A stretch of 64,000 nt of DNA from Nocardioides limicola (GTDB lineage: Bacteria; Actinomycetota; Actinomycetes; Propionibacteriales; Nocardioidaceae), in the NCBI RefSeq assembly GCF_016827675.1, contig NZ_JAERJA010000010.1, positions 62,001 to 126,000 of the forward strand, written 5' to 3'. This document shows, one piece after another, positions 33,171 through 41,062 of this stretch. A program made the translations under genes and the position numbers. Numbering within the stretch: position 1 is the stretch's first letter; the number at the start of each line of letters is the position of its first letter. Below the pieces are notes generated by a model, which saw only the letters and a list, made by a program, of their open reading frames with translations, was not told the origin of the DNA and ran no database searches.

Positions 33171-33887
33171 TCAAACTCCCGGGTGGTCGTAGCCCTCAGC
33201 GGGCAGGGCGAGGTTCGCAGACTCGAGGGCAGCTAGGAAGCCTGCGGTCAGGCCTGTGATCCCTTGGGTCAAGGCCAGGGCCGCGTCATGGGCCTGGATG
33301 GCGTCTCGCCAGATCTGGGTGGCCTTCCACACGTCGTAGGCGGCCCAGGACCCGAAGCCGATCCCCCCGATGATGGTCTTCGCGGTGGCTGTGGCGGCAA
33401 GCGCTTTGATGCCGATGGAGATGAGCCTGTCCATCAACGACTCCAAGATGCCCGCCAGGGCCTGCGTCATCTGGTGCATCCCGAACGCCACCTGCTGGAA
33501 CTCCCTGGCGGCGCCAGTGAGCGGTTGGCGCATCCCCTCGAGCGTCACCGACAATCCCTCGAAGTAGACCCGGGCGGATTGGGCGGCGTTCCCGTGCCAG
33601 GTGGCCGTGACATCGCCGGTCACGCGATGGATCGCCGCGCCGACCGCATGCGCGTACTCGGCGATCTGTCCGAGTGCGCTCGAGGCCACGCTCAGCCTGC
33701 GCCAGTCGCCGGCGACCCAGCGGGCAGCCTCCTCGCCGGGATTGAACCCGAAGACCCAGTCAATACCCTTCATCAACATCGCCGAGGGGCTCAGCCACGA
33801 ACCCAGTCCGAGCAGCTCCTCAAGGAGCTCGGGCATCGGCTGGCTCGGGTAGGGGACGTGCAGAACATCACTTGGACTAGTCACCAC
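33171..33887 (-). CDS. WXG100-superfamily-like helical protein
   Basis: A 238-residue protein. An N-terminal region is followed by a long helical hairpin with a WHG turn (VTGDVTATWHGNAAQSARVYFEGLS), the WxG pattern of ESX-type substrates, and then a region with small hydrophobic residues (TAKTIIGGIGFGSWAAYDVW) reminiscent of LXG/polymorphic-toxin linkers. It overlaps the upstream gene by seven bases and precedes the 130-residue gene by four. No toxin catalytic domain is seen. A type VII secreted protein is possible, but no EccC ATPase or membrane component lies in the window. Confidence 0.68.
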   Translation of the reverse strand: MVTSPSDVLHVPYPSQPMPELLEELLGLGSWLSPSAMLMKGIDWVFGFNPGEEAARWVAGDWRRLSVASSALGQIAEYAHAVGAAIHRVTGDVTATWHGNAAQSARVYFEGLSVTLEGMRQPLTGAAREFQQVAFGMHQMTQALAGILESLMDRLISIGIKALAATATAKTIIGGIGFGSWAAYDVWKATQIWRDAIQAHDAALALTQGITGLTAGFLAALESANLALPAEGYDHPGV

Positions 33888-34327
33888 GAACCCCCTCCGC
33901 CGCCGCTGGGCGGTACGGGCGCGGACGGAGCGACGAAGCCGTCCGCAGGCTGCTCGGGCACCGTGTCTTCGAATGGGCGCACCACGTCGTCGTACCTCTG
34001 CCCGGCGGGTAGAGCTGGATCCGGCACGTAGGTGTTGTCCATGGTGGCGCGCACGGACTCGTCCGTGCCGCGGTACAGCGCAGCGGCCAGATCAAGCTCC
34101 TCCGCTGACGCATCCAGGGCTGTGCGCAGGTTCTCAACGACTGCCAGGAGCGTGTGCATGGTGTTGGTGACCGTCGCGCGGGAGGTGGCGAACATTCCCC
34201 TGTTCGACCAGTACTCTCCATTGAGATACTGGTCCACATACCTGTGGACCAGCGACGTGTCAGCTGCCAACTCTCGGAACGATTCCGCCGCTGCTTCGAG
34301 GTCTTCCTCAACTACTTCGAATCCCAT
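33881..34327 (-). CDS. ESX-type helical protein, first gene of the operon
   Basis: A 148-residue protein with an N-terminal helical bundle of about 105 residues (VVEEDLEAAAESFRELAADTS ... TLLAVVENLRTALDASAEELDLAAALYRG) that fits the size and pattern of WXG100-like/EspC-like proteins; a WSN sequence stands where the WxG turn would be. The remainder is a Pro/Gly-rich disordered tail ending GGGGGSW. It overlaps the following WXG-like gene by seven bases, suggesting equimolar production and a heterodimer. Function unknown; no secretion genes are close. Confidence 0.68.
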   Translation of the reverse strand: MGFEVVEEDLEAAAESFRELAADTSLVHRYVDQYLNGEYWSNRGMFATSRATVTNTMHTLLAVVENLRTALDASAEELDLAAALYRGTDESVRATMDNTYVPDPALPAGQRYDDVVRPFEDTVPEQPADGFVAPSAPVPPSGGGGGSW

Positions 34328-34402
34328 GGAATCGTGATACCCAGGAGTTCACCGTTTGAAACACTGCATGTCCGAGACGTTCGGCTGTGGAGGGAGGAAA
34401 CC

Positions 34403-34780
34403 ATGACCGCCGACCGACCAGTACCCGGACGGGATCAGGACGCGACCGAGTGGTTGGAAGACCGTCGCCAAGAGAACGCGCATCAGATTGACCGGCGCAA
34501 TCGGCTCCAGCACTGGGTGCTCCTCGGGGCCGCCCTGACGCTGGGCGTCGGGACCGGTGCGGCAGCGCTCGTGATGCGTGCCCCAGTGATGCTGATCGGT
34601 CCAGTGCTGATGCTGGCCGGCGCGTACGCATTCCGGCGCGCCGAACGGGCGCGGGTAGATGCCATCGGGCCCGAGCACCTCGGCTCCTACGGCCGCGAGT
34701 TCGGTTGGACCGCGTTGGGTGGGGTTCTGCTCTTCGGTGGTCTGGCGGCCACCGTGAAACTCGCGGACACCCTGGGCTGA
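34403..34780 (+). CDS. hypothetical membrane protein, paralogue of next gene
   Basis: A 125-residue protein. The ATG at 34403 is preceded by AGGGAGGAA (34391-34399), a good ribosome site. A charged N-terminus (TEWLEDRRQENAHQIDRRNRLQ) leads into four short hydrophobic segments, with a basic loop RRAERARVDAIGPEH between the second and third. The next gene has the same topology and the same loop (KADRARVDAIDPAQ), so the two are tandem duplicates. No family or function recognised. Confidence 0.68.
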   Translation: MTADRPVPGRDQDATEWLEDRRQENAHQIDRRNRLQHWVLLGAALTLGVGTGAAALVMRAPVMLIGPVLMLAGAYAFRRAERARVDAIGPEHLGSYGREFGWTALGGVLLFGGLAATVKLADTLG

Positions 34781-34781
34781 C

Positions 34782-35105
34782 GTGTTCACGGATCACCACT
34801 CGGAGCGCTTGGACCGCCAGCGCCGGTATGAGGCGTTGTTCCTGGCCGGGGCGGCTGGAGTGATCGGGCTGGTCACGGCGATCGCCGCGGTCGGCAACTC
34901 TGCCCCTGCCGGGCTGGTCGGCTCGGCGTTGATGCTGTCGGGTGCGGCCCTGATGCTGAAGGCGGACCGAGCCCGAGTCGACGCGATCGACCCGGCGCAG
35001 CGACCCGCGCACCTGCGAGAGCTCGGCTTGATGCTGGCTGGTGCGGCCAGCTTCGTCGCCGGGCTGGTGCTCTTCGTCGTACTCGTCGGGCTGACCTCCG
35101 GATAA
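34782..35105 (+). CDS. hypothetical membrane protein, paralogue of preceding gene
   Basis: A 107-residue four-helix protein starting with GTG one base after the previous stop codon. The shared RARVDAI-D/G-P loop, the same helix spacing and a charged N-terminus (HSERLDRQRRYEAL) mark it as a paralogue of the preceding gene. The pair could form a hetero-oligomer in the membrane. No function recognised. Confidence 0.68.
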   Translation: MFTDHHSERLDRQRRYEALFLAGAAGVIGLVTAIAAVGNSAPAGLVGSALMLSGAALMLKADRARVDAIDPAQRPAHLRELGLMLAGAASFVAGLVLFVVLVGLTSG

Positions 35106-35151
35106 CATCCGACCCCCTCACGTCGGCGACCTCCTCGACAGTCACTGGCAC

Positions 35152-36321
35152 ATGCAACAATCCACGTCCATGACAGCACTTGGTCAGGGCACCGGCCCGC
35201 TTCGCGGCATCAAGATCGTCGAACTCGCCGGCATCGGACCCGGCCCGCACGCCTGCATGATCCTGGCTGATCTGGGCGCGGACGTGATCCGGATCGACCG
35301 CGCCGGTGGTGCGCTGCTCGGTGGTGGCACCGGCGATCTGCTCACCCGGGGTCGTCCGAGCGTGGCGCTCAACCTGAAGGACCCGCGCGGTGTGGCCACC
35401 GTCCTCGACCTGGTCGCCGAGGCCGACGTCCTGGTGGAAGGCATGCGCCCCGGAGTCACCGAGCGGCTTGGTCTCGGCCCCGACGAGTGCCTGGCCCGCA
35501 ACCCCCGGCTGGTCTACGGCCGGATGACCGGGTGGGGTCAGGACGGCCCGCTGGCGCACTCAGCCGGTCACGACCTCAACTACGTCGCGATCACCGGCGC
35601 TCTGCACGGCCTCGGTCAGGACCCGGACCGCCCGCACTTCCCGATGAACCTGCTGGGCGACTTCGGTGGCGGCTCGACGTACCTGGTGATCGGCATCCTC
35701 GCCGCGCTGCTCGAGGCCCGCGTCTCCGGGGAGGGCCAGGTCGTCGACGCCGCGATCGTGGACGGCACTGCCCACCTGAACACGATGGCAGCCGCCTGGC
35801 TGGCCAGCGGCGGGTACGTCGAGAAGCGACGCAGCAACATGCTCGACGGCGGCGTCCCCTACTACGACATCTACGAGACCGCCGACGGGGAGCACATCAC
35901 CCTCGGTGCGCTCGAGGAGCAGTTCTGGGCCGACTTCATCCAGCGGCTCGGCATCGCCGAGGTCGCCCCCAACCGGCACGACCCGGCTCAGTACGACGCG
36001 CTGCGCACCCTGATCGCGGACACGTTCCGCACCAAGACGCTGGCCGAGTGGGACGAGATCTTCGCCGGCACCGACGCGTGTGTCGCGCCGGTGCTCACCA
36101 TCAGCGAGGCCACCAAGCACCCGCACATCGCCGCCCGCGGGATCTTCACCGAGCATCACGGTGTTGTGCAACCCGCGCCAGCACCGCGGTTCTCCCGCAC
36201 CGAGGCCTCCCTCTCGATCCCGCCCAGCGCCCCCGGCGCGGACACCAAGGCGGCGCTGACCGCGTGGGGTGTCGCTGACGTGGATGCGCTGATCGCCGAG
36301 GGTGTGGCCACCCAGGTGTGA
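35152..36321 (+). CDS. CaiB/BaiF CoA-transferase family, alpha-methylacyl-CoA racemase-like
   Basis: A class III CoA-transferase-fold protein of up to 389 residues. The N-terminal block GIKIVELAGIGPGPHACMILADLGADVIRIDR and the segment SGHDLNYVAITGALHGLG, with an Asp and His pair, are those of alpha-methylacyl-CoA racemases such as M. tuberculosis MCR, rather than of CoA-transferases. It would interconvert R and S 2-methylacyl-CoA so that branched chains and sterol side chains can enter beta-oxidation. ATG 35170 is an alternative start, six codons in, that aligns better with the family. The surrounding acyl-CoA genes fit this role. Confidence 0.88.
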   Translation: MQQSTSMTALGQGTGPLRGIKIVELAGIGPGPHACMILADLGADVIRIDRAGGALLGGGTGDLLTRGRPSVALNLKDPRGVATVLDLVAEADVLVEGMRPGVTERLGLGPDECLARNPRLVYGRMTGWGQDGPLAHSAGHDLNYVAITGALHGLGQDPDRPHFPMNLLGDFGGGSTYLVIGILAALLEARVSGEGQVVDAAIVDGTAHLNTMAAAWLASGGYVEKRRSNMLDGGVPYYDIYETADGEHITLGALEEQFWADFIQRLGIAEVAPNRHDPAQYDALRTLIADTFRTKTLAEWDEIFAGTDACVAPVLTISEATKHPHIAARGIFTEHHGVVQPAPAPRFSRTEASLSIPPSAPGADTKAALTAWGVADVDALIAEGVATQV

Positions 36322-36424
36322 GCCCGTCGGCTGGCTGAGGGCAAGAGCGGAAGGTTCGTGGCGCGGATCCCGTCGGGAACTCTTGGGCCGGCTGATTCGT
36401 TCACCTCCAGTCCCCGACCCGGAG

Positions 36425-37069
36425 GTGCCCATCACCCACTCCCACCATCCCACCGTCAGCGAACAGATCGACCGGCTCGTCTCACTCGGCTACCCGGCCC
36501 TGACCGGACGTGACGAAGCCGGGTTCCGCGACCTGCTGGCGCCGCTCGCGACTCTCGCTCCGCCTGCCGACAAACTGCGCCCCGGCCATGCCCCGTACGT
36601 CGTGGTGGTGGAGGTGGATCCGTACGACGCGGTGCCACTGCTGCGGCTGCCTGCCGGCCCGCGAGCACGCAAGCCGATGCCGCCGGGTGTGGTCGACCGC
36701 AACCACGGTCCCGGTGACCTGCACGGCTACCGTCCGTTGCCCGAGTTGGCGGTGCCGGCGAGCCCGTACCTGCTGGTGGACGTGGAGCGTGGCGAGGAGT
36801 TCTGCGACGTGCGACCCGAGGAGGCGCTCCCGGTGATCCGGAGCCGCGGCCGGACCCCGCTGACGATCGCCGAGGGGATCGCCCTGATCACCCAGCGCCC
36901 CGACCTGCTGGAGAAGAACAAGTGCTTCATGCTGTCTGGCTCCCGGCGCGGTGACCGTCGGGTGCCGGCGCTGTGGATCGCTGATCGAGCGCCCAAGCTC
37001 GGCTGGTGCTGGGATGGCAACCCGCACACCTGGCTCGGTGTCGCCTCGACCGCCGCGCGAGTCGCCTGA
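36425..37069 (+). CDS. DUF5701 family protein
   Basis: A 214-residue soluble protein. Blocks such as LVSLGYPALTGRDEAGFR, YLLVDVERGEEFCDVRPEEA, TPLTIAEGIALITQRPDLLE and KNKCFMLSGSRRGDRRVPALW are, as far as I can recognise, those of the actinobacterial DUF5701 family, whose function is unknown. The GTG at 36425 is chosen because it begins just ahead of the conserved region and leaves the upstream racemase stop free; the longer frame starting at 36302 overlaps that gene. Conserved Cys, Trp and His near the C-terminus (GWCWDGNPHTWLG) could bind a metal. Confidence 0.8.
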   Translation: MPITHSHHPTVSEQIDRLVSLGYPALTGRDEAGFRDLLAPLATLAPPADKLRPGHAPYVVVVEVDPYDAVPLLRLPAGPRARKPMPPGVVDRNHGPGDLHGYRPLPELAVPASPYLLVDVERGEEFCDVRPEEALPVIRSRGRTPLTIAEGIALITQRPDLLEKNKCFMLSGSRRGDRRVPALWIADRAPKLGWCWDGNPHTWLGVASTAARVA

Positions 37070-37128
37070 CACCGAGCCGTCACGCGGTCGCCAACCTGCC
37101 ACCGAGATGGCCGCTACCGGTGCTTCGG

Positions 37129-39228
37129 TCAGGAGCGACGTGATGACGCATAGCTCGCCACTGCGCTGCCCACGTCCGCGGCGAGGCGGTCCGTGACAGC
37201 GTCGAGACTCGGCGTACGTGAGGCCCGTCCGGTGTGGACGAGGTAGGGCGGAAGGTGGCCGGACCCGGCCACCTCCGACCAGGAGGCCGCAAACGGGGCG
37301 GTGAGCTCGAAGGCCATCGCGTACGGCAGATACCCGGCGAGTTCCTCCGCACCGTCTCCGGCGAGCTCAGCGGTGTCGGGGGCGGTGCCGGCCATCCGGG
37401 CCCGAAAGCCGAGCATCTGTGCCCACAGTTCACGGCCCTTCGCCGTACGACGCTTCCGGGCCGCCGGCTTGAACAGCGGAACTGCGGCGATCGCGAACAT
37501 GCCGGGCACCAGAGCGACCGCCCGCATCTGCATCGGCTCGTGGACGAGCGCCCAGAGGACAGTGCCGGCGGCGACGACCACGGCGCCCAGGACAGGGAAC
37601 ATCCACCACCGGCGCCCGACGTACTTGTCGGTGAGCGCCCACGACCGGGTGGCCTTCTGCACGGCCGCCCGGCCCTCGGCGAGCACCTTGCCGGCCTGCG
37701 CGCTGCTCGGGCCGAAGTGGAGGCCCCTGGCGGGGATGGCCTTGGCCGCCGCCTGGGTCACCGGATCCATGTGCTGCAGCAGGGCGTCGTACTCCGGTGT
37801 CCGGGTGATGCTCCACTGGGAGCCGCGCGCCTCCACCCGGAGGGCGCCGCGCGCCGCGGCTTGCATCACCGACATCTCCAACGCGCTGTCGGGAACGTGC
37901 TTGGTGAGCAGGTACGACGTCTGCGCCGGCCCGATGTCGTCCGGCGGGGTGAGTTGGAGAGCGGGTGTGGGGTGGCGCTCCCGTGCCCAACGGACGATCA
38001 ACAGGCCGGCCAGGAAGGCCAGCGCCGCCAGTGCGAGAACCCAGCCGAGGCGTGGCGGATCGGTGCCCAGCACTCGATCCCAGCGTGCCGACCAGGGAAG
38101 CAGGCTGTTGCTCGGCGGAACGACCGCGATGTCTCCGGTCACCGTGACCGGGGTGCGAGGCGGGATCCCGGAGGCGTGCACCACCAGGGTGCCGGTGCCC
38201 TCACCGGCGACCTCGCCACATGTGTGCGCGGCGGCACCGATCTCGCACTGCACCTTCGAAGCGGCGCCGGGCAGGTTCACGGTGAGGTGTGCCGATGCGA
38301 TCGGCTGCGGCCAGCCGCCGGGGATCAGGTGCCAGCGGAACCGGGACGTCGTCGCCCCCCGCGCGGAGGGAAGCAGGGCGTCGTCGAACGCATAGCGAAT
38401 CTCGTAGGTGTAGGAGCCGGGCGGCATGCCGACCACGTGGTTCCCAATCAGCACGGCCGTCACCCGCCCCGACTCCTCGAGTGTGGTCATCACCCGATTG
38501 GCGCCCGCGCTGGGGCCGAGCATGTTCCACTCCAGGTAGTTCTGCACCGGGTCAAGGGTCCCCGCGCGCGCCCGCGCGACCAGCTCCTCATAGTGCGCCA
38601 CGAGAGCCTGGGCTCTGTCGACGTCCGCCTCATACCCAGCTAGTCGCTCCCGAGTGCTGGCCAGGATGTCACTGAACTCCTCGATCCCCGGGTACCTCGC
38701 GACGTGCTCTTCGCTCTGCCTGACCGAAGCCTTCGTCCTCACCCGGAAGCCCTCGTACATCTCGGCTCGCTCGGTGTAGTGCTGGACCTGGCCCTCGTAG
38801 AACTCGGCGGACCGGTCGGGATCGGCATAGACCGGCTCGTGGTCCACCTCGCGGGTTCGCTCCGACTGGCTTTGGATCCGCCGCTGGATCGCCTTGAGGC
38901 CGTCGGCGTTCGGGTGTGCCTCGGTGAGCCGCGCCTCGATGTCACGGGGGACGCGCCGGGCGCCGGGGACGACGGGGTCATGGTGGTCGAAGTGCCGGAT
39001 GATCCAGCTCTGGTGGACAGGGACTCGGACCCTGATCCGTTCCACCGCCGTCAACGTCCCGTTGTCGTCGATGGTGAATTCGGCCTGGTAGTGCTCGATG
39101 GTCATCGGCTCGTCGCCATCGTCGGTGTCGCTCCCGGCCCCCCAGGTGAGGGCCGGCCACCCCACGAGGAGGACGAGCAGGAGCGTCAAGGCTGCTGGCG
39201 CAGGCAGCCACCCGAGTCTGTGCCGCAT
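37129..39228 (-). CDS. DUF2207-type large membrane protein
   Basis: A 699-residue protein. An N-terminal signal/anchor (PAPAALTLLLVLLVGWPALTW) precedes an extracytoplasmic beta domain (MTIEHYQAEFTIDDNGTLTAVERIRV) with the layout of DUF2207. Unusually, a charged helical insertion of about 150 residues (RRIQSQSERTREVDH to ALVAHYEELVARARAG) splits that domain. Three transmembrane helices follow (about residues 395-415, 505-525, 530-550), with a cytosolic winged-helix-like region between them. The ATG at 39228 is used because the frame upstream of it runs through a tandem repeat and is not protein-like. Function unknown. Confidence 0.8.
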   Translation of the reverse strand: MRHRLGWLPAPAALTLLLVLLVGWPALTWGAGSDTDDGDEPMTIEHYQAEFTIDDNGTLTAVERIRVRVPVHQSWIIRHFDHHDPVVPGARRVPRDIEARLTEAHPNADGLKAIQRRIQSQSERTREVDHEPVYADPDRSAEFYEGQVQHYTERAEMYEGFRVRTKASVRQSEEHVARYPGIEEFSDILASTRERLAGYEADVDRAQALVAHYEELVARARAGTLDPVQNYLEWNMLGPSAGANRVMTTLEESGRVTAVLIGNHVVGMPPGSYTYEIRYAFDDALLPSARGATTSRFRWHLIPGGWPQPIASAHLTVNLPGAASKVQCEIGAAAHTCGEVAGEGTGTLVVHASGIPPRTPVTVTGDIAVVPPSNSLLPWSARWDRVLGTDPPRLGWVLALAALAFLAGLLIVRWARERHPTPALQLTPPDDIGPAQTSYLLTKHVPDSALEMSVMQAAARGALRVEARGSQWSITRTPEYDALLQHMDPVTQAAAKAIPARGLHFGPSSAQAGKVLAEGRAAVQKATRSWALTDKYVGRRWWMFPVLGAVVVAAGTVLWALVHEPMQMRAVALVPGMFAIAAVPLFKPAARKRRTAKGRELWAQMLGFRARMAGTAPDTAELAGDGAEELAGYLPYAMAFELTAPFAASWSEVAGSGHLPPYLVHTGRASRTPSLDAVTDRLAADVGSAVASYASSRRS

Positions 39229-39305
39229 GGGCGGGGAGTCTAGCCGCGTTCGCACCGCATGTCCGCGCCCGTCGCTGCACCGTACGTCGTGGTGGTGGGA
39301 CCCGG

Positions 39306-39393
39306 CCACAACCCCCATCTCGGCGGGCCACAACGCCCACCTCGGCGGGCCACAACCCCCATCTCGGCGGGCCACAAACCCCACTTCGGCGGG
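39306..39393 (+). repeat. tandem array A: four 22-bp units
   Basis: Four head-to-tail 22-base units start at 39306, 39328, 39350 and 39372; units 1 and 3 are identical and the others differ at a few positions. Each begins CCACAA and ends TCGGCGGG. The array fills the gap between the divergent DUF2207 and P450 genes, ending 15 bases before the P450 start. The same unit occurs inverted in array B at 46871-46936. Confidence 0.92.
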
Positions 39394-39407
39394 ACTAGGG
39401 TGGGGGG

Positions 39408-40772
39408 ATGGGAATGGGAAACGGGAACGGGAACGGGATGGTGTCGTGGGTGGCGGGTCGAGGGCAGGCCCGGGTCCGGTGGGCGTTGGGGCATGCGATG
39501 CCGCGGACCCTGCTGAGCACCGCCGCCAAGAAGGGCGACCTGCACGGGCAGATGTTCCTGGCCACCCACCGCCCCGACCTGGCCGAGCTGGAGCCACTGT
39601 TGGACCGGTTGCGTGCCGAAGGACCGTTCTACCGCGGGAAGTACGCGATGGTCACCGCGCAGATGGACGCCGCCCGCGAGGTGCTCTCCAGCCATGACTT
39701 CGGCGCCGGCTTCGTGCCCGGTGACGGCGGCGGCAGCCCGTTCGGCCGACTGGCCGCCTGGGGCTCCCGGGGCGCGCCGCTGGGTCCGCTCACCCCGCCT
39801 TCACTGCTGGTCACCGACCCTCCCGACCACACCCGCTATCGCAAGCTCGTCTCCAAGGTTTTCACGGTGCGCGCGGTCGAGGCACTGCGTGGCCGCACCC
39901 AGCAGATCGCCGACGACCTGCTCGACCGGATCGACCCGACCAGCCCGGTCGACCTGGTCGCGACGTACTGCAGCCTGCTGCCGGTGACCGTGATCGCCGA
40001 GATCCTCGGCGTGCCCGAGGCCGACCGGGAGCTGGTGCTCCGCTTCGGCGGCGCCGCCGCCCCGAGCCTCGACCTGGGGCTGTCCTGGCGCGAGTTCACC
40101 GAGGTCGAGGCCGCGCTGCGCGACTTCGACGAGTGGCTCACCGGACACCTCGACGCGCTGCGCCGCAACCCCGGCGACGACCTGCTCAGCCAACTCGTCG
40201 CGGTCACCGACGGCGGCGAGGGGCTCACCGACGTCGAACTCCGCTCGATCGCCGGGCTGGTGCTCGCCGCCGGCTTCGAGACCACCGTCAACCTGCTCGG
40301 CAACGGCATCGACCTGCTCGCCCGCAACCCCAAGCAACTGGCGCTGCTCACCGAACAGCCCGAGCACTGGGCCGGGGCGGTCGACGAGGTGTTGCGCATC
40401 GACTCGCCGGTGCTGCTCACCGGCCGGATCGCGCAGTCCGACACCGAGGTGCTCGGCGTGCCGATGCGTCGCGGCACCGTGGTGGTCTGCCTGCTCGGCG
40501 GAGCCAACCTCGACCCCGAGGTCTTCACCGACCCGCGCTCCTTCGACGTCACCCGTCCCAACGCCCGCGAGCACATCGCCTTCTCGTCGGGCCGCCACTA
40601 CTGCCTCGGTGCGGCACTGGCCCGGATGGAGGGCGAGGTCGGGCTGCGCACCCTCTTCGACCGCTTCCCCGACCTGCGCCTGGAGCCCGGCGCCGAGCGC
40701 CGCAGCACCCGCATCCTGCGCGGCTTCGAACGACTCCCGGCCACCCTGGCCACCTCGGCGATGCCGGTCTGA
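39408..40772 (+). CDS. cytochrome P450
   Basis: A 454-residue haem monooxygenase. The I-helix motif AGFET is at residues 288-292, the K-helix ExxR is EVLR at 327-330, and the haem loop FSSGRHYCLG gives Cys399 as the iron ligand. The N-terminus is odd: MGMGNGNGNG is encoded by a run of GGGAAC hexanucleotides, and a more conventional start would be the ATG at 39438 (MVSWVAG). No ferredoxin or reductase gene is adjacent, so it must rely on partners elsewhere. The substrate is unknown; lipids are plausible given the neighbours. Confidence 0.92.
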   Translation: MGMGNGNGNGMVSWVAGRGQARVRWALGHAMPRTLLSTAAKKGDLHGQMFLATHRPDLAELEPLLDRLRAEGPFYRGKYAMVTAQMDAAREVLSSHDFGAGFVPGDGGGSPFGRLAAWGSRGAPLGPLTPPSLLVTDPPDHTRYRKLVSKVFTVRAVEALRGRTQQIADDLLDRIDPTSPVDLVATYCSLLPVTVIAEILGVPEADRELVLRFGGAAAPSLDLGLSWREFTEVEAALRDFDEWLTGHLDALRRNPGDDLLSQLVAVTDGGEGLTDVELRSIAGLVLAAGFETTVNLLGNGIDLLARNPKQLALLTEQPEHWAGAVDEVLRIDSPVLLTGRIAQSDTEVLGVPMRRGTVVVCLLGGANLDPEVFTDPRSFDVTRPNAREHIAFSSGRHYCLGAALARMEGEVGLRTLFDRFPDLRLEPGAERRSTRILRGFERLPATLATSAMPV

Positions 40773-40805
40773 GTGAACAATGCGCAGGGCCGTTGATTGA
40801 TCTGC

Positions 40806-40826
40806 CCCCGTTGATCATCGACGGGG
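40806..40826. terminator. weak hairpin after the P450 gene
   Basis: CCCCGT (40806-40811) pairs with ACGGGG (40821-40826), with a TGATCA palindrome in the loop. It lies 34 bases after the P450 stop codon. There is no T-run; a modest terminator at best. Confidence 0.35.
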
Positions 40827-41062
40827 TCACGGTGCACATCACGCCTCCATCGGTGCCCTCGTCGTGACGTGACGTGACGCAGATAATCCGACGATTGTCG
40901 GGTGGGAGCGTTCACCCGCTAGGATCATCCGTGTAGTTCGTCCGATCTTGCCTCGAGCTACGCCTGTCGTCGCAGCACGATCCACGTGCTCCGCAGGTCG
41001 GTTCCCCCCGACACCTCGGGATCTGGGGCCGTGGCGAGACGCCTTACGGAAGAGAACCCCCC
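40827..41062 (+). promoter_or_regulatory. probable promoter and long leader of the second DEAD-box helicase
   Basis: No gene is seen in this stretch. CGTGACGTGACGTGACG at about 40863-40879 is a short tandem repeat. TAGGAT (40920-40925) is a good -10 candidate with a weak TTGTCG ahead of it. That would leave a leader of roughly 130 bases before the TTG start, a feature shared with cold-inducible deaD/csdA messages. Not proven. Confidence 0.35.

Noticed and set aside
39259..39516. Open frames through array A that look like repeat proteins
   Set aside because: The apparent peptide repeats come from 22-bp DNA units in different frames; the flanking genes start outside the array.
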